Under the pieces are notes generated by a model. The model was not told the origin of the DNA and did not search any database. It saw only the letters and a program-made list of their open reading frames with translations. 64,000 nt of DNA, taken from positions 25,422,891 to 25,486,890 of the forward strand of contig NC_089762.1 in NCBI RefSeq assembly GCF_040412425.1, written 5' to 3'. The DNA is from Macrobrachium rosenbergii. Lineage: Eukaryota; Arthropoda; Malacostraca; Decapoda; Palaemonidae. The position numbers and the translations under genes are program-made. Below, in pieces: positions 45,723-57,640 of the stretch. The stretch's first letter is position 1. Each line of letters opens with the position of its first letter.

Positions 45723-47040
45723 TATTTGTTAAAAGCAATTGCTTTAGTGGCATCAATAAGTTTCTTGCAGGTATCTTCATACCGATGGAGTTTTTTCCAA
45801 TTCTCATTCGTCAATTTCTGGTGAAGGCTACGTGACTTCCATCTTCCATTTATTGATTTTTGTCGCCACAGCTGTTTCACCTTTATGGCATTATCAAGTG
45901 ACTACTCACTTACAGTGCGGCCTTTCGACCTGTTATATCATCGTTTGGGGAGAATGACTCTGAGGTCTGGGTACTGGTTGGTCAAGGGATTAACATATAT
46001 AAATATTCAAAATATAATACTATGTGCTAGTGTTCCCCTAAATATGTGCTTAAAATTTAGTATAATCTTAAATGTTAGTTTGCAAATACATAAACGAAAG
46101 GTACAAGAATAAATAATATTTTATAGCACATGTAACGGTACAAGAGTGTATGTGTGCATCCAAATGGTCTACACTGATTAACGGCTGGAGGTTCGTGTTG
46201 GGCGGGGCCTCAGTGACTTGAGCAAGCATGTTACTCTATGTAGATATATATACTGTATAGATATACTGTATATAGATATACATGTATATAGATATACATG
46301 TATAGAAAGGTCCTTGTAACAAGAAGGATAACATTGATGGTTGTTGGGGGAGTTTGTTTTTGGCACTTATCATGGCATTTAAAATAGCATTTTAATTTGA
46401 TTGAGATATATAACTTTAGAACTATCATCAAGGCCAATAAAAAAGGTTAATTTGGGTGAAGTAAATATTTTTTGTTGGAAGGGTATTTTTTATTTTAATT
46501 TCTTCAAATTAAGGTGTTATTTGACTTATGCTGTAGCTTTTGTTAGATGTAGAGTAGATAGGTACTGAATTTCTATCTGACTGAAGAGCAGGCATAGTAG
46601 GTGAAGAATCCATACCTTAGGAAAGACCCTCCATCTCACATTAATAATAACTATACAGCTGTTCTCCAAATTCACAAGGAAATTATGGGTACCAGGCCCT
46701 TGAATTGAAAAATGTGAAAGTAGTCCCTGATCTCCTTCCCCAGTCTCAATGCATAATAATTTTGACCAAAAACCTTACCAATATATAAACTGAACAGTCA
46801 GCAGTCAATTAGTTACTCAGTTAATACAGTACATACACAAGCAGTACTTCACAGTGTTGGTAAATTAGGAGTGATAGGGGCAGCAGTTGAAGTGGAGGGA
46901 GTGGAAGGGGAGGCAAGGACATTGCATGTTGACTTTAGGAAATAAGTTATTTGTTTGAATTCTCTGTATTTTCAATTCTTTGAATATTGTATTTTAATAT
47001 TACTTTGTTGCTTCTATCCATTGCATCACTTTCAAGGTTT
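45723..47040. other. Intron 3 sequence, nothing identified
   Basis: Short GATATAC/TGTATAG repeats lie at 46241-46303. No gene is recognised. Confidence 0.5.
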
Positions 47041-47059
47041 AGTTTTCATTTTTGATGTG

Positions 47060-47690
47060 TTGATCTCATTAAAATAGTCTATCATAGCCCTGAACCAGTG
47101 TTATCCCTCTTTAATATTATCCAAAGTAAACTTTTTATGTTAACCTCTTCTTTTGTGTCCACTTCTTTGTCTGGTATTCCATCTGTCTTGGAAGTTAACT
47201 CCATGAAGTCATCTTCTGTAAACTCGGCAAATGTGATGTCAATTAGTTTTTGAATTTTTCCAAAATCCAAATCTTCAGTGTTTCCCCACTGTCCTTTACC
47301 ATATACATAGATTCTATCATAATTTCTTGGATCAGCTTTCATGGCCCTTTTGATGTCACTGTAGCATGTGAAATGTATAATCCTTAAACATCCTCAGTCT
47401 TTTCTTTATCAGAGTTGTTTTCCATGGCTTGGACAGTTCTCTGAGTACTAAGTGTAATGGGTTATAAACATCCATATTCTTATTGCCTCTAGATCCTGAA
47501 GCTCAATTAGAGATATGTTGAGGGCAGGTAGATGGCTTTGATGCCTTTGATGTTGAGGTTGTAGGTGGCCAGGGACATTGTCCAGTGGCATTAAGACCTT
47601 AAAAGGCAGCCTTGTTAGCAAGTTATTTTCTGGATAAAATGACATTACAAATAATTCCGTCACAGATAATTGCAGCTTCACTGTACTGAG
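47060..47690 (-). pseudogene. Tigger/pogo-type transposase C-terminal remnant
   Basis: On the minus strand, 47620-47560 reads LPFKVLMPLDNVPGHLQPQ, the second catalytic Asp block (LLLDNAPGHP) of pogo/Tigger DDE transposases. YT*YS near 47449 and a linker follow. The frame at 47342-47085 reads DLDFGKIQKLIDITFAEFTEDDFMELTSKT, the characteristic acidic C-terminal block (GEIQELID..EELTEDDL.E). The N-terminal HTH and the other catalytic residues are missing. It may be related to the 44000-45500 element, but they are not contiguous. Confidence 0.78.
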
Positions 47691-47970
47691 AACTCATGCA
47701 TTACCTTGAATTTTAACATAATTTTAATCTTCATTACTCCTTGTATTTGTCTCACTTAGCCTGTGTCTAATCATCTGACATTCCATAGTAGTCCTGTGCT
47801 CTTGTTCAATTTTGTCTCTCTTGTCATGCCTTCATTCTGCCAGAATATATAGTTTTCATTCTGCCAGAATATATAGCTCTCATAAATACTTTATCCCTAA
47901 CCTCCTGTACACAGTCTGTTTACATTTTGTCTTGCCAGCACCTATATTTTGTGTGTTGTATTTGTTCTAG

Positions 47971-48097
47971 AGAGTTCCCTATGGCAAGATAACCCTTCGA
48001 GATGCTTTAGAAGCCATAAGTAAACACCAGGAAGATCCTCAGTTATGGACTGCCAAGAAGATATCTTATGAGTACAAAATTGATACAGGATTAGCTG
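47971..48097 (+). CDS. NDUFAF4: NDUFAF4 exon 4
   Basis: This exon is 127 bases, entering in phase 0 after TTTGTTCTAG and leaving in phase 1 before GTACAG (48098). It encodes RVPYGKITLRDALEAISKHQ, then EDPQLWTAKKISYEYKIDTGLA. This is the best-conserved part of the family (human IPKGKISIVEALTLLNNH then FPETWTAEKIMQEYQLEQKD) and alone identifies the gene. The donor GTACAG is weaker than the others. The preceding intron is 12.7 kb and the next about 13.6 kb. Confidence 0.94.
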
Positions 48098-48308
48098 GTA
48101 CAGTAATTTTCTTTTTCTTTTTTGTAAATTGTTGAACATGCATTTTTAATGGCATAGCTGTTGTTTTGTCTTGAAAGGAGTTACCCTTATGGTTCTGGTT
48201 CTGCCAGGGGCTTCATGAAACAGACCACCTTATATCAAGAATGTTCTGATAGCTGGTCTTGGTCAGAGTAGTGTCTGTTGGCACACTGATGGAGTGTGAA
48301 AGGACTCA

Positions 48309-48317
48309 ATAATAATA

Positions 48318-48389
<72 letters not shown>
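48309..48389. repeat. (ATT)n tract, tail of the minus-strand LINE
   Basis: About 27 ATT units. On the minus strand this is (AAT)n directly after the LINE 3' untranslated region, the usual tail of this LINE type. Confidence 0.93.
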
Positions 48390-48392
<3 letters not shown>

Positions 48393-48580
48393 AAGATGAA
48401 AGTTATTCATATGGAACAAGCCCACAGGGGCAATTGCCTTGAAATTCAAGCTTCCAAAGAATATGGTGTTCATTAGGAAGAAGTAAGAGGAGGTAATGAG
48501 AAATAGATGAAGAGATCCCACTTATTAAAAAAAAATTAAATTGATAAATAGATAAAAATGTATTGAAATGCAAAGGAAAT

Positions 48581-48850
48581 AGTGTCCTCAACGTATGACG
48601 CTTTTCCAGCACTGTTAACGGCTTTTTACAGCGCCATAACTTGATGTTGCATCAAGTTACAGCTCCTTAAGTGCTAGTGACGTGGTGAACAGTAAGAATA
48701 GGCATCAAGTTAATGGCACTTACAGTGCAACATCAAGTTATGGCGCCCTTACAATACCGTTATCACCGAAAAATCAACTTACTGCAGAAATGAATTTACG
48801 GCAGGGCTCTGGAACGGATCCCCCGCTGTAAGTTGAGGATGCACTGTATT
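48581..48850. mobile_element. MITE inserted in the LINE C-terminus
   Basis: The ends AGTGTCCTCAACGTATGACG (48581) and the complement of CGCTGTAAGTTGAGGATGCACT (48828-48849) form a terminal inverted repeat. The interior has a second inverted pair (GCCATAACTTGATGTTGCA at 48635, complement at 48730-48745). LINE coding sequence resumes on both sides (LPEEDVVQ side at about 48880; FNTFLSIYQFNFF at 48550), so it is a nested insertion. Confidence 0.8.
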
Positions 48851-48859
48851 AGCATAGTA

Positions 48860-50167
48860 ACACACTGAATCTCCCAATTGCACGACATCCTCTGGAAGGC
48901 TGTTCCACAGTCCAACAGTGTGAAGAATAAAAGACCTCTGGAACTAAGAAGTTTGACTGCATGGCACATTTACTGCATATTGATGCTGCTGTTCAGCGAA
49001 TCTGTTTGTTCTCGGCAAGTAAAGGGGATCATGAATCATTTGTGAATGTGAAAGATCTGTATTGAAATACAACTTATGAAAAAGTGACAAACAAGAAACC
49101 ATCCGTCGATGGTCCTTGTCATAACTCCTACCATTAGGAAACAAACCTACCACCACAAACCACTCTATCTAAAAGAGATAAATCTCTGGCAGAGGCAGAC
49201 ATCCACACTGGAGAACAGTATTCTAGTAAAGGAAGCACAGGAAGCACAAACAACCTAAAACAGGTCGCTGTTATAAATGTATGAGGCCTTACGAACAATA
49301 CCTAACATTCATGCAGCATTTGCTGAAACTTTCATTAGATGTTTCTCAAAAGTTAGATGTGAGTCAAAAGTTACACCTAGAATAGTTAAAGCTTCAGACC
49401 CATTCAGCAAAGTTCTATCCACCTGAAGGGGAGGATGGGATGGGAAACCTGTGTGAGATCTGCTAATCAATAATATTTTTGTTTTACTAGAGTTGGGCCT
49501 CATACCCCACCGACTACAGCATTCCCTGATCCGGTCCATGCCGCAATTGAGTCTGAGAGCAGCTTCATATCTCATAAATGGAGTCTTTACTACACCCACA
49601 AGTGTTGCATCATCAGCATACTGAACAATCTTGTTTTCCAGGCCAACAACCATATCACCTGTATACACTAAAAATAACAGTGAACCAAGAATACTACCCT
49701 GTGGAACTCCAGACAAAACAGGTCTGTAAGGAAATCTTGAAGTAATCCTGAAACATATTCACCCACTCCAAGATTCTGAAGTTTATAAATACATGCCTTG
49801 TGATTTACTAAGTTGAAAGCAGTACTAAAATCTATTTGAATTACTCTGCACTGAAAACCCCATATTAACTTTCAGCTAACAATCTTTTAGATTCCATATA
49901 ATTATATAGTGGCTTAAAAATAAGTTTTTCTGAAACTTTGGAGAGCACAGGGAGAATAGAGATTGGCCTGTAGTTACTGCAGTCTGTAGATATGCCACTC
50001 TTTGGAACAGGCACTGTATTACTAAGCTTGAGCTCATCCACAATGATACTACATTGACATAAAAATCTTGGGAGACAACACGCTAGAAACTTTTTTAAAA
50101 AACGAGAAGAAACCATCAGGATCTTCTCCACCCCAGCTATCAAGATTATCCAGAATTTTCTTAACAT
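48860..50167 (-). pseudogene. LINE ORF2: reverse transcriptase and C-terminal part
   Basis: Blocks in order on the minus strand are NTVPVPKSGISTDCSNYRPI/SILPVLSKVSEKL (50040-49940), SGVPQGSILGSLLFLVYTGD (49713-49654), VQYADDATLVG (active site YADD, about 49620), RWGMRPNSSKTKILLISRS and LGVTFDSHLTFEKHL (about 49355). The C-terminal block LFHKLYFNTDLSHSQMIHDP continues to FQRSFI..TVGLWNSLPEDVVQLGDSV just before the MITE. Two or more frame changes occur, between 49870 and 49720 and near 49300. The family looks like the Jockey/I-superclade elements common in arthropods. Confidence 0.85.
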
Positions 50168-50185
50168 AGGTTCAGGATGACAAGT

Positions 50186-50402
50186 ATCAGGGAGGGGACA
50201 TCCTCAGCTGATTGATCTTTCATCCCTGCCTACAGCGACTACATGGAGGATTGCTATTTACCCTTCTTCTGCAGATGTGGCAGCAATGCATGGGTTGGCC
50301 CACCCACCATTACTTACCAGGTGTGAGAAAGAAAACATCCACCATAAATTCCTATGCCTTTTTTTATTAAGGAGAGCTGGTGGGTTTGACTTACTGCAGA
50401 TA
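50186..50402. other. Intron 4 sequence between LINE and DIRS derivative
   Basis: No feature is recognised. Confidence 0.4.
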
Positions 50403-51262
50403 CCAAAAATAGGTTTTTCCTACATCCAAATAAATTTTTTATAGCATAGTCACATTTTCATCCTCAAAGGAGCATATAAAATAAATAGACAGGTGATTAA
50501 ATGGCCTAGCTTATGAGAAAGGAATTCCAATATCCAGATGAAAACTTCCATGGTAAATTCTATAAAGGATGATCTTTCATCTTTAATTTGGGATACTTTG
50601 AGGGATTAACAGTGAATAAGTAGGCTGGGTTAACATTAGGACACAAAGGTTGCTTACAACACCATGGTAGAGTGGGATGCTGGATAACTTCTACGTCCTG
50701 GAAATTAGTTGTAGCATATAGGAAGGAAAGATCATCTTGGAAGGTAGCCTAAACATTTAGGTAAACCCAAAATGACTATACCAGACATAGTGTTATCTGT
50801 TGTAGTTAGTTACCACAGGAGAATAGGGGGATTTCCTCTTCAGTGGGTCCTCATTCTTGGCCAGGAATAACAGGCCAGGTGACAATAGCAAATGAGGACT
50901 AGCTGTCCCCATCTAAGCCAAGTTTGTTTATCTTGGCTCCCAACACCAAGACAGTCAAGAAGGCCACCTTCTGGAACATATAGGGCATGGTTTTAGTGGA
51001 GCTGCTGAGTTGAGGAGTTGACAAGAGTCAAAGAACCTGTGTTTTGTATACTGTAGTTCTTTACCCCTCCTGGTTCATTGTTAATCCCTTAAGGTAAACC
51101 TGAATGAAAGGTGAGAGGTGATCCCTTTACGACTTAACCATGGACCATTTTTCATCTCAAAAGCAAGGCCATTTTGCCACCTGTCAGTTTCTTTTAAATG
51201 CTCCTTTGAGGATGAAACAGCAGCTGTGCTATCAAAAAACAGGTTTTGATGTAGGAAAAACT
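50403..51262 (-). mobile_element. Short DIRS-B-type derivative with inverted ends
   Basis: Both ends carry the DIRS-B terminal sequence in opposite orientation: TAGGTTTTTCCTACATCC..TCCTCAAAGGAGCATAT at 50410-50486 and its complement ATGCTCCTTTGAGGATGAAA..GGTTTTGATGTAGGAAAAAC at 51200-51262. Inside, 50840-51030 matches the DIRS-B recombinase region (ATTCTTGGCCAGGA, AGACAGTCAAGAA). It is about 860 bp, a deleted non-autonomous form. Confidence 0.75.
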
Positions 51263-51640
51263 TCTTGTTGGTTGCTTTTATGAGTCCTCAGACCCATCTG
51301 CTTTCACTGCTGAAAAGGCATGGGAATCTGTGACTGATGTTTTCTTTCTAAGACTTGGCAAGCAGTTGTGAGTCTGGACAACGTGTGCACTGTTGCCAAA
51401 TCCCTGGCAACAATAATCCTTTCAGTAGTTGCTGATGGCAGAAATAAAAAACCATCTTGCTTTGAGTCCTTTTATATTCCATCAGTGTGTCAACAACAGG
51501 CACCATTCTGGCCAGTATAGTTTGAGAGAATTCATAATATTAATTGGTCTGTCTTAGAGTGCTACCACAAGGGTAACCCTTTAAAGGATTCACAGTGGCT
51601 ACCAAAAATAGGTTTTTCTTACATCAAAACCTGTTTTATA
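51263..51640. other. Intron 4 sequence, ending in a DIRS-B-type end
   Basis: 51600-51632 repeats ACCAAAAATAGGTTTTTCTTACATC, the same terminal motif as at 50403. The rest is unidentified. Confidence 0.4.
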
Positions 51641-51644
51641 ATAT

Positions 51645-52020
51645 ATTGTTCTTACAGAAATACAAACCAGAGCCTCTACAATAGAGTATCCTTAAGCATG
51701 AGCTTCAGACTGTTGTTGAACTTGGTAACAAGGTAGTTAATAGGTGATTTTTGGCAGGTGAGTGGGGGAATATCCCTCACTTACCTACCTTTGCCAAGCA
51801 CTCTGTCTTCGGCTGTCATCATGTAAGGTCATCTTGCTGTGCAGCTCCTGACTGCGAAGTGGAACTTGCTTTTTGTTTGTGTTTTTTATTTGTAAGAAGT
51901 ACAGTAGTGTCATTTTTGGAGATGTAAAGTGGAATCTTCATCCCTCCATTTTTCTTAGGTGGATCTCCACGGGGTAATATAGTAACACCGTGGATCTCCA
52001 CAGGGTAATATAGTAACAAC
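51645..52020 (+). mobile_element. DIRS 5' end (DIRS-H), truncated
   Basis: TTGTTCTTACAGAAATACAAACC (51645) and TTGAACTTGGTAACAAGGTA are nearly the same as at 5282-5385. The copy ends within the leader, before any gag motif. A 27-bp-type direct repeat (GTGGATCTCCAC.GGGTAATATAGTAACA) closes it at 51957-52018. Confidence 0.7.
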
Positions 52021-52504
52021 TCAACTCAAAAGACAGTTTGGGAGTCTGCCCCTCCCAATAACTAGTGAAATCCATTCAGTAGTAAATATTGGTAAACAGC
52101 CAACACAATACAGTACCACAGAACAACTATTTTAGCATTTAGTGAACAGTAATTCCATATAAAATACTTAATTCAGTCTAAAATATTAATTCACACATTC
52201 AGCTTCAGATATGTATCTGCAAAGTGAATTACTTTTGAAAATATAAACAATGCAGTACTACTTGACAATTTAACTTAATAAAAATATTGCAGATTGCTAA
52301 AGTTCTACCTGCATACTGGGTATGCTTACAAGGTATGTAAAATAGACAAAAATCATGGAGAATATTAAAAACCATGCAATAAAAAACCTAAACATCTTCG
52401 TTTTAACTTTAATTACAAAACTGGAAGTGCTCACCTGTGTGCTCTCTTGCTCTGTCTCACAGGTACAGTATTTCTTTTGACATTCTTTTAATGCAGTACA
52501 GTAT
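52021..52504. other. AT-rich intron 4 sequence, nothing identified
   Basis: No coding or repeat motif is recognised. Confidence 0.4.
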
Positions 52505-52819
52505 AGTAAACCCCCTGTATTCGTGGGGATGCGTAACACCCCTCCCCCCCGCGAATAGCTAAAATCCTTGAATACTTAAAACCCCTCTAAAAACACTTAG
52601 AACTGCCTATTTTGATAGTTCCAGCACATAAAAAAACCACTAAAAAAGTGCATTTAGTCATGAAAATGATATGAAAATATAGTAATTAGTGAATAATTAT
52701 CAGTGAAAAATACCGCAAATGGGTGAATTTTCCGCAAATAATGTGTGTATAAGTTCCATAGAGAGATTCGTGAATAGGCGAGTCTGTGAATCGTGAGACC
52801 ATGAGTAAGAGGGATTACT
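52505..52819. mobile_element. MITE family copy 1
   Basis: About 315 bp with ends AGTAAACCCCCTGTATTCG (52505) and the complement of GAGTAAGAGGGATTACT (about 52803-52819). Internal landmarks are ACCCCTCTAAAAACACTTAG, CTGCCTATTTTGATAGTTC and GTGCATTTAGTCA. An inverted second copy lies at 63388-63734. The ends resemble TA-targeting mariner-type MITEs. Confidence 0.82.
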
Positions 52820-53359
52820 GTATTGTACCTAGTACAGTAATGTAATGTGACTGACATGTATTTTTCAGTTTGTGTATGGGTGCGTTCTCTCACGGTAAAC
52901 TATTTTTATAAAAAATGAGAAATAGAGAGTGGCAAACACACAGTAAGTGATAGTAATGTGATGTCTGTGCATATGTATACATGCACACCTACCACTGGCT
53001 AAATGTGAATTGTCATACATTCAACCAGGCTTGCCAAACTTATTGGCCTATGTAATTTTTTATTACTATTTCTTATGGGTAACAACTAATTACTATTTCA
53101 TGACCTCTGCTCAGCAAAACACAGGCATTAACAACAGCAAGTAATGGCATAACTGAATTGAGAAATTGTTGTTTGCCAATGTTAGTTACCTTAACTATCA
53201 CATGTATAGTTAGAGTTGTGATACAGTTGTCGACTTGTTAAAAACTTACTAATTCTCAGTGGTGACTTAAGGTGCAAGTTGTAGCTATAGCTGGAGAAAC
53301 AAGTAAAGTGCAAGCTGGAAAACATTTTGGATAGGTGAGATCAACATCTGAAAATTACA
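52820..53359. other. Intron 4 sequence, nothing identified
   Basis: No feature recognised. Confidence 0.4.
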
Positions 53360-53870
53360 AAATCACAGCTTTGCTATATTTAGAAATTTTTGTTTGTACA
53401 GATAAAGATAAGCTGCATTTAATGTACAGTACACCAAGTTTATGTGAATTATGCTTCGTAGAAACCTTTTGGTCTTTACGTATGGAATAAGTCTCAGCTG
53501 CCAACTGGAAACCGGCTAAAAATACATAGAACAAGGTTGGTGGCTTGTCCCCATTAGCCAATGGGAGGAGAGAAGAGGCGTAGCCTTGCCTACTCCCTTC
53601 GTAGATACTTGGTTATCTCAGTAACCGTCTTTTGGCAAGACGTTCGCTGCCCATCTTATCCAAGATATTGTGCTTTATATTGTCAATATCTGTGTTTATC
53701 TCCCATCAGCTAATGTGGACAAGCCACCAACCTTGTTCTGTTTTTAACCGGTTTCCAGCTGGCAGCTGAGATTTATTCCATACATAAAGACCTCAGGTTT
53801 GTATGTTATGAAAAATACAAATTGATTACAAATTTATAATTATCAAAATTCTCATTTTTTTTAGATACAA
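53360..53870. mobile_element. Mini-DIRS: two inverted terminal repeats around a short core
   Basis: 53465-53560 (GGTCTTTACGTATGGAATAA..GGTGGCTTGTCC) is the reverse complement of 53707-53800, about 95 bp with few differences. The core is about 150 bp and non-coding. The outer right sequence (TTTGTATGTTATGAAAAATA, then CAAATTGATTACAAATTT) matches the right end of DIRS-D (58664-58708), so the element is DIRS-derived and non-autonomous. Confidence 0.8.
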
Positions 53871-54227
53871 CTGTATTGTTTGACTTTTGCAAATGGTTGC
53901 TGTTGGTATGACAGCCCAACTGGGGTCAACAGTTCACACTTACACACACAAAACACACGCACACATGTTGTGTATTGTGTATGGTGCAACCTCCTAAATG
54001 AAAATATTGAGAAAGAGGGTGGGAGTGGGGAGGGCAAAGAAAGGGGGGCAGTAAGTACCAGGCGTTTCATAACGTGCGTTAAAAACAGACACAAGGATGT
54101 TTATGATCTGCTTCATATATTATATACAGTATTTTATACTGTACATACCTTGTGAGCATACCCAGGAAGCACTGAGTTTATCTTAACAGTGCCCATGTGT
54201 ATGTATATTGTACACACAACCACACAA

Positions 54228-54258
<31 letters not shown>

Positions 54259-54940
54259 GGGGACCACAGTGTGTTGTGTATAGTAATGTTATTTTTGTGT
54301 ACACATAGACCAGTACATGTATATAGACTGAAAATTATTTACATGCAGCACAAAATTTATCTTGATGATAACAAATTATAAACAACATTAAACACAGTAC
54401 ATGATCAAAATACTAAATCACTGAATATGTATTGTATATCTTTCATGAGAAGATTAATGAGGCTCAGTAGGGTTTTAGTGACTATGGACATTTTATCATG
54501 CAGTGAAACAGAGAAGCATGGTTGACACATTTCAATTAAATTTCTTTTAATCACAGATCTTAGAATTTCAGAGCTTGTTCTCAAACAGTGAAACAAAATC
54601 ACTTTAATAAAATTCATGCATATACTGTTCTTTAGATTTTATTAATAACTTTTTATAAGAGTGTAATTATTCTTAAATATGGGTACAGTACATTTACGAT
54701 GGAATTACAGTATTTAATGAAACATTCATAATTTTTAGCCAGTGGTCGCCAGATAAACAAATAATGATACTGTACTTTCATGAGTGATACTTTTACTTTA
54801 AAAAATTACTTTATAAGCGTAAATTTAACAATGTACAGCAGGCACTTCACATTATGCAACTATGTTGTACACTGAGGTTAGGACTTTTAACACATAAGAG
54901 AAGATAATCACTAACATACAAAGTACTTTTGCTTTTTAGC
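53871..54940. other. AT-rich intron 4 sequence with CA repeats
   Basis: (CA)n runs occur at 53941-53965 and 54226-54258. At 53864 an acceptor (TTTTTTTTAG) precedes a short frame (see rejected items). Nothing else is recognised. Confidence 0.5.
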
Positions 54941-54949
54941 TGCACATGA

Positions 54950-55283
54950 TGACGAGTCCCTTAGATGCCGGTATAATGCATCATGAGTTCAGTTTCAGCA
55001 GTGTTGTCTTTGTAAGGGAGAGGAGGTAGCCTTGAAGCGTTAGCCTAAAGCTTCCTTCTCGCTATGTACACTCCCTCACTGGCAAAAGTTGGTCATCACA
55101 GGAGGATGGGGTTCATACACTTACTTTTACAACGGCAGCTGCTATTTGTGCCATTGCTTCAACTGCTATGAGCTTAACACTGTTTAGTTTCCAGTAGTGG
55201 TCTTCCTTCTTTTGGAAGATGCCCAGAGCATAGGTTTCTGTAACTTCCTCAGATGAGGACAGCAACTCGCTGCTGCCTTCCCA
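54950..55283 (-). pseudogene. Possible DIRS gag-like remnant
   Basis: On the minus strand shifting frames give SSEEVTETYALG..KKEDHYWKLNSVK (about 55265-55190) and an Ala-rich run, VEAMAQIAAAVVK (about 55175-55135). Composition resembles DIRS gag C-terminal regions, but there is no diagnostic motif. It abuts the truncated end of LINE copy 2. Confidence 0.3.
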
Positions 55284-55556
55284 TAAGGAAATCTTGAGGT
55301 AATCCTAAAACATATCTACTCATTCCTAGATTCTAAAGTTTAAAAATAAGTACCTGATGATTTACCTAATTGAAAGCAGCACTAAAATCTCTATGAAATA
55401 CTGTACGCTCAAAACCCTTATCAAGGTTCTCTTGCAAATGGCATGTCAGATCTACAGTATCATTGCAAATACCTAACTGCTTCCTTTATGAATATTGACT
55501 GTTAGATAACTATCCTTTGGATTCCACATACTTGTATAGTGGCTTAAAATAAGTTT
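55284..55556 (-). mobile_element. LINE second copy, 3' part (split by DIRS-D)
   Basis: 55284-55550 is collinear with 49727-49920 of the first copy (AAGGAAATCTTGA.GTAATCC, TTGAAAGCAG.ACTAAAATCT, TATAGTGGCTTAAAA.TAAGTTT). It lies within RT. The rest of the copy continues at 58712 after the DIRS-D insertion. Confidence 0.85.
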
Positions 55557-55818
55557 GTTCCCATACGAATACAAATATTTGGCCTTTACATTGGGAAAGT
55601 TCTCCTGTGCAGCTGGAATACTGGTTATGAAAAAATTCTGTGTAATATGATCAAGGTATGGCAGAGTAATATATAGCACCACCCAAGAATCTTGTGACAC
55701 AGCCAGTATTCTCTTAACCGCCTTCTCGAGCAGTTGTGCGCTGCTCAACTCTCATCAAAGCCGGTTTTTCACTTCCTACCGTTTCATTTGCAGTTGGTTC
55801 TTATATCTGTGTTTGAAT

Positions 55819-57640
55819 GATTACCTGAAGCCTAGTGCTAAGAAGCAAAGGAAGTTCCCTTGTAATGCCAACAATCCTTACTTCTGCTACCTAGCTTCTT
55901 TTGAAACTGATCTTCATGTAACTTGTAGCAAGTGTAGGCTTCACGTTTGCAATGTACGTAACCCCTGCTCTGAATGTCGTGATTGGTCTCCTGAGCAATG
56001 GAGACATTTTGAGTCGAAGACGTAGTACAAGTGGAAGGGTGATGCTCAGCCCTAGGAGGGCCCTGCTTAAGGTGATTTTATTCCTCCTCCTCCCCGCTGT
56101 ACTGAAGTGGCTGTTAGACCACCAACCATAAGAAGAAAAGATGATAAGGCTTCCGCCAGGAAATCAAGCCTTGTACGGCCGCAGCCTCCTCCTCAGCCTC
56201 GTTTTCTCGACCATGACATTCATGCACGTATGGCCGTTCATCCACATCGTGCTTCACCTGAAACAGTAAACTCACCACACAGGCCTCGAGTACATGACTC
56301 CTCTCCATAGACTCTTCTCATATATGGCTGCGACAATGGTCTCAGATGCGATCATGCGGCCGAGACAAGTCCCCACACTACAGAAGCCCTGCTCAGCTCC
56401 GACAGCAGCCTTGTCAGCACTCATATAGCAGGGGTCGTTCTCCTCATCACTCTTTTTGTAGGGAGTGTTGTCCTCGATGTTACTCTCCTGATGGTCCACT
56501 TAAACTTAATCGGCTTGCTTCTCCTCAGGATTCTTTACTTCTTAGCCTTATCTCCAATTCCCTCTACTTCTTGGGGATTCAAAGGATTTAAGGAAAGCTC
56601 TTCTTTTCGTCCTAAGATTGAGTTTTATTTTTCTATTTCTCATCTTTCTGCACCTCCCCCAAGGGTTTTAGTTCCTGAACATGCATGTGCTCCAGTCATT
56701 CACGGAGTTGAAGCACAAGTTGGTGATTCGCTGGATAGAACTGATAGGAGTTCTAGAGGTTTGGAATCGGAGGATCCTCTACCACTTGATCTTGACGCTA
56801 ACAAGCTGGCCAAGACATACAATGAAGTTGTTGCTAACAAGCTGGCCAAGACATACAATGAAGTTGTTGAGATGATTAGTAAGTACAACAATTTGGAAGA
56901 AACTGCTACTGCCCCTTCAGACCGGTCTTCAGGCCTTGAGAATTTTTTAGGCCCCAAGAAAGAAGCAAAGACATCAGTAGGTTTACCTTTGGCTGGTCTT
57001 GCTGATTTTTCTTAGAGCAGGTAGATGCTCTTGTCTGTGGAAAGGACAATCATGGACTATCATCATGGACGATCTTCTCAGGTGTTTTTATGCCACCCCA
57101 AGAGTTGCCCTGCAGCCAAGAAAATTGGATTTTTACTTCGTTAGGTTGGGACTGAGTCTTTCCTTAGATCAATTTAGGAGGACAGCACTTCTTTTACCTT
57201 CCATGAGGCAGTGTCTATGGAGGCTTCGGCTTCTGTAGCCTTACAATTAATGTCTTGGCTAGACTTGTGGTCTAGAGCAGTAGGCAAGATTTCTGCAAAG
57301 CCTTCTTGAAGGACTGTAAGGAGTGTTCATCCTTCTTTCATCTCCTACAATCTGGGGCAAGAAATTTCTTTTCTGACCCACTTAATGGTGAATATGTGGG
57401 CCATCTGGTTTGTTGAAGAGGAGGGACTCCACTCTTCTAGGGTGTCTAGATACACCAGCCCTGAGTCCATGCTAGCATTAAGGAATGGGACTTTATTAGA
57501 ATCATCTTCCCTTTTTCCTAATGACCTGGTTCAGGCTGCAATTGATAGAAGAGCTGACAACAATGACAGTCTAGTTCTGCAAGCAGTCTCTAAATCGTCG
57601 AGGTCTGCTCGTCCCAACTTAGCTGAGTGAGACAGCCAGC
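55819..57640 (+). pseudogene. DIRS-D gag-like ORF
   Basis: The frame at 55813-56022 has LHVTCSKCRLHVCNVRNPCSECRDWSPEQW, the same C-x2-C/C-x2-C/W motif as the other DIRS gags here, then a stop (TAG, 56023). Further frames carry a basic Pro-rich region (56107-56310) and a Ser/Pro-rich stretch (56491-57015). That stretch includes a 33-bp tandem duplication (56799-56868) reading NKLAKTYNEVV twice. The last stretch is VSRYTSPESMLALRNGTLL...DLVQAAIDRRADNNDSLVLQAV (57430-57600), a block typical just before RT. At least three frame changes. Confidence 0.7.

Larger units (their letters stand above)
48309..50185 (-). mobile_element. 5'-truncated LINE with microsatellite tail (LINE-1st copy)
   Basis: A non-LTR element on the minus strand, with the RT palm at 50167-49309, ORF2 C-terminus at 49160-48400, a short 3' untranslated part and an (AAT)n tail. 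The 5' end stops at about 50185, inside RT. It is interrupted by a MITE at 48581-48850. A second copy of the same family lies at 55284-59965. Confidence 0.85.

Noticed and set aside
53864..53911. Alternative NDUFAF4 last exon after TTTTTTTTAG (reading DTTVLFDFCKWLLLV then stop)
   Set aside because: The phase fits and there is slight hydrophobic similarity, but it is very short and lies at the edge of a mini-DIRS. The exon at 61737 fits family length and the Ser-Leu position better. It is not excluded without transcripts.
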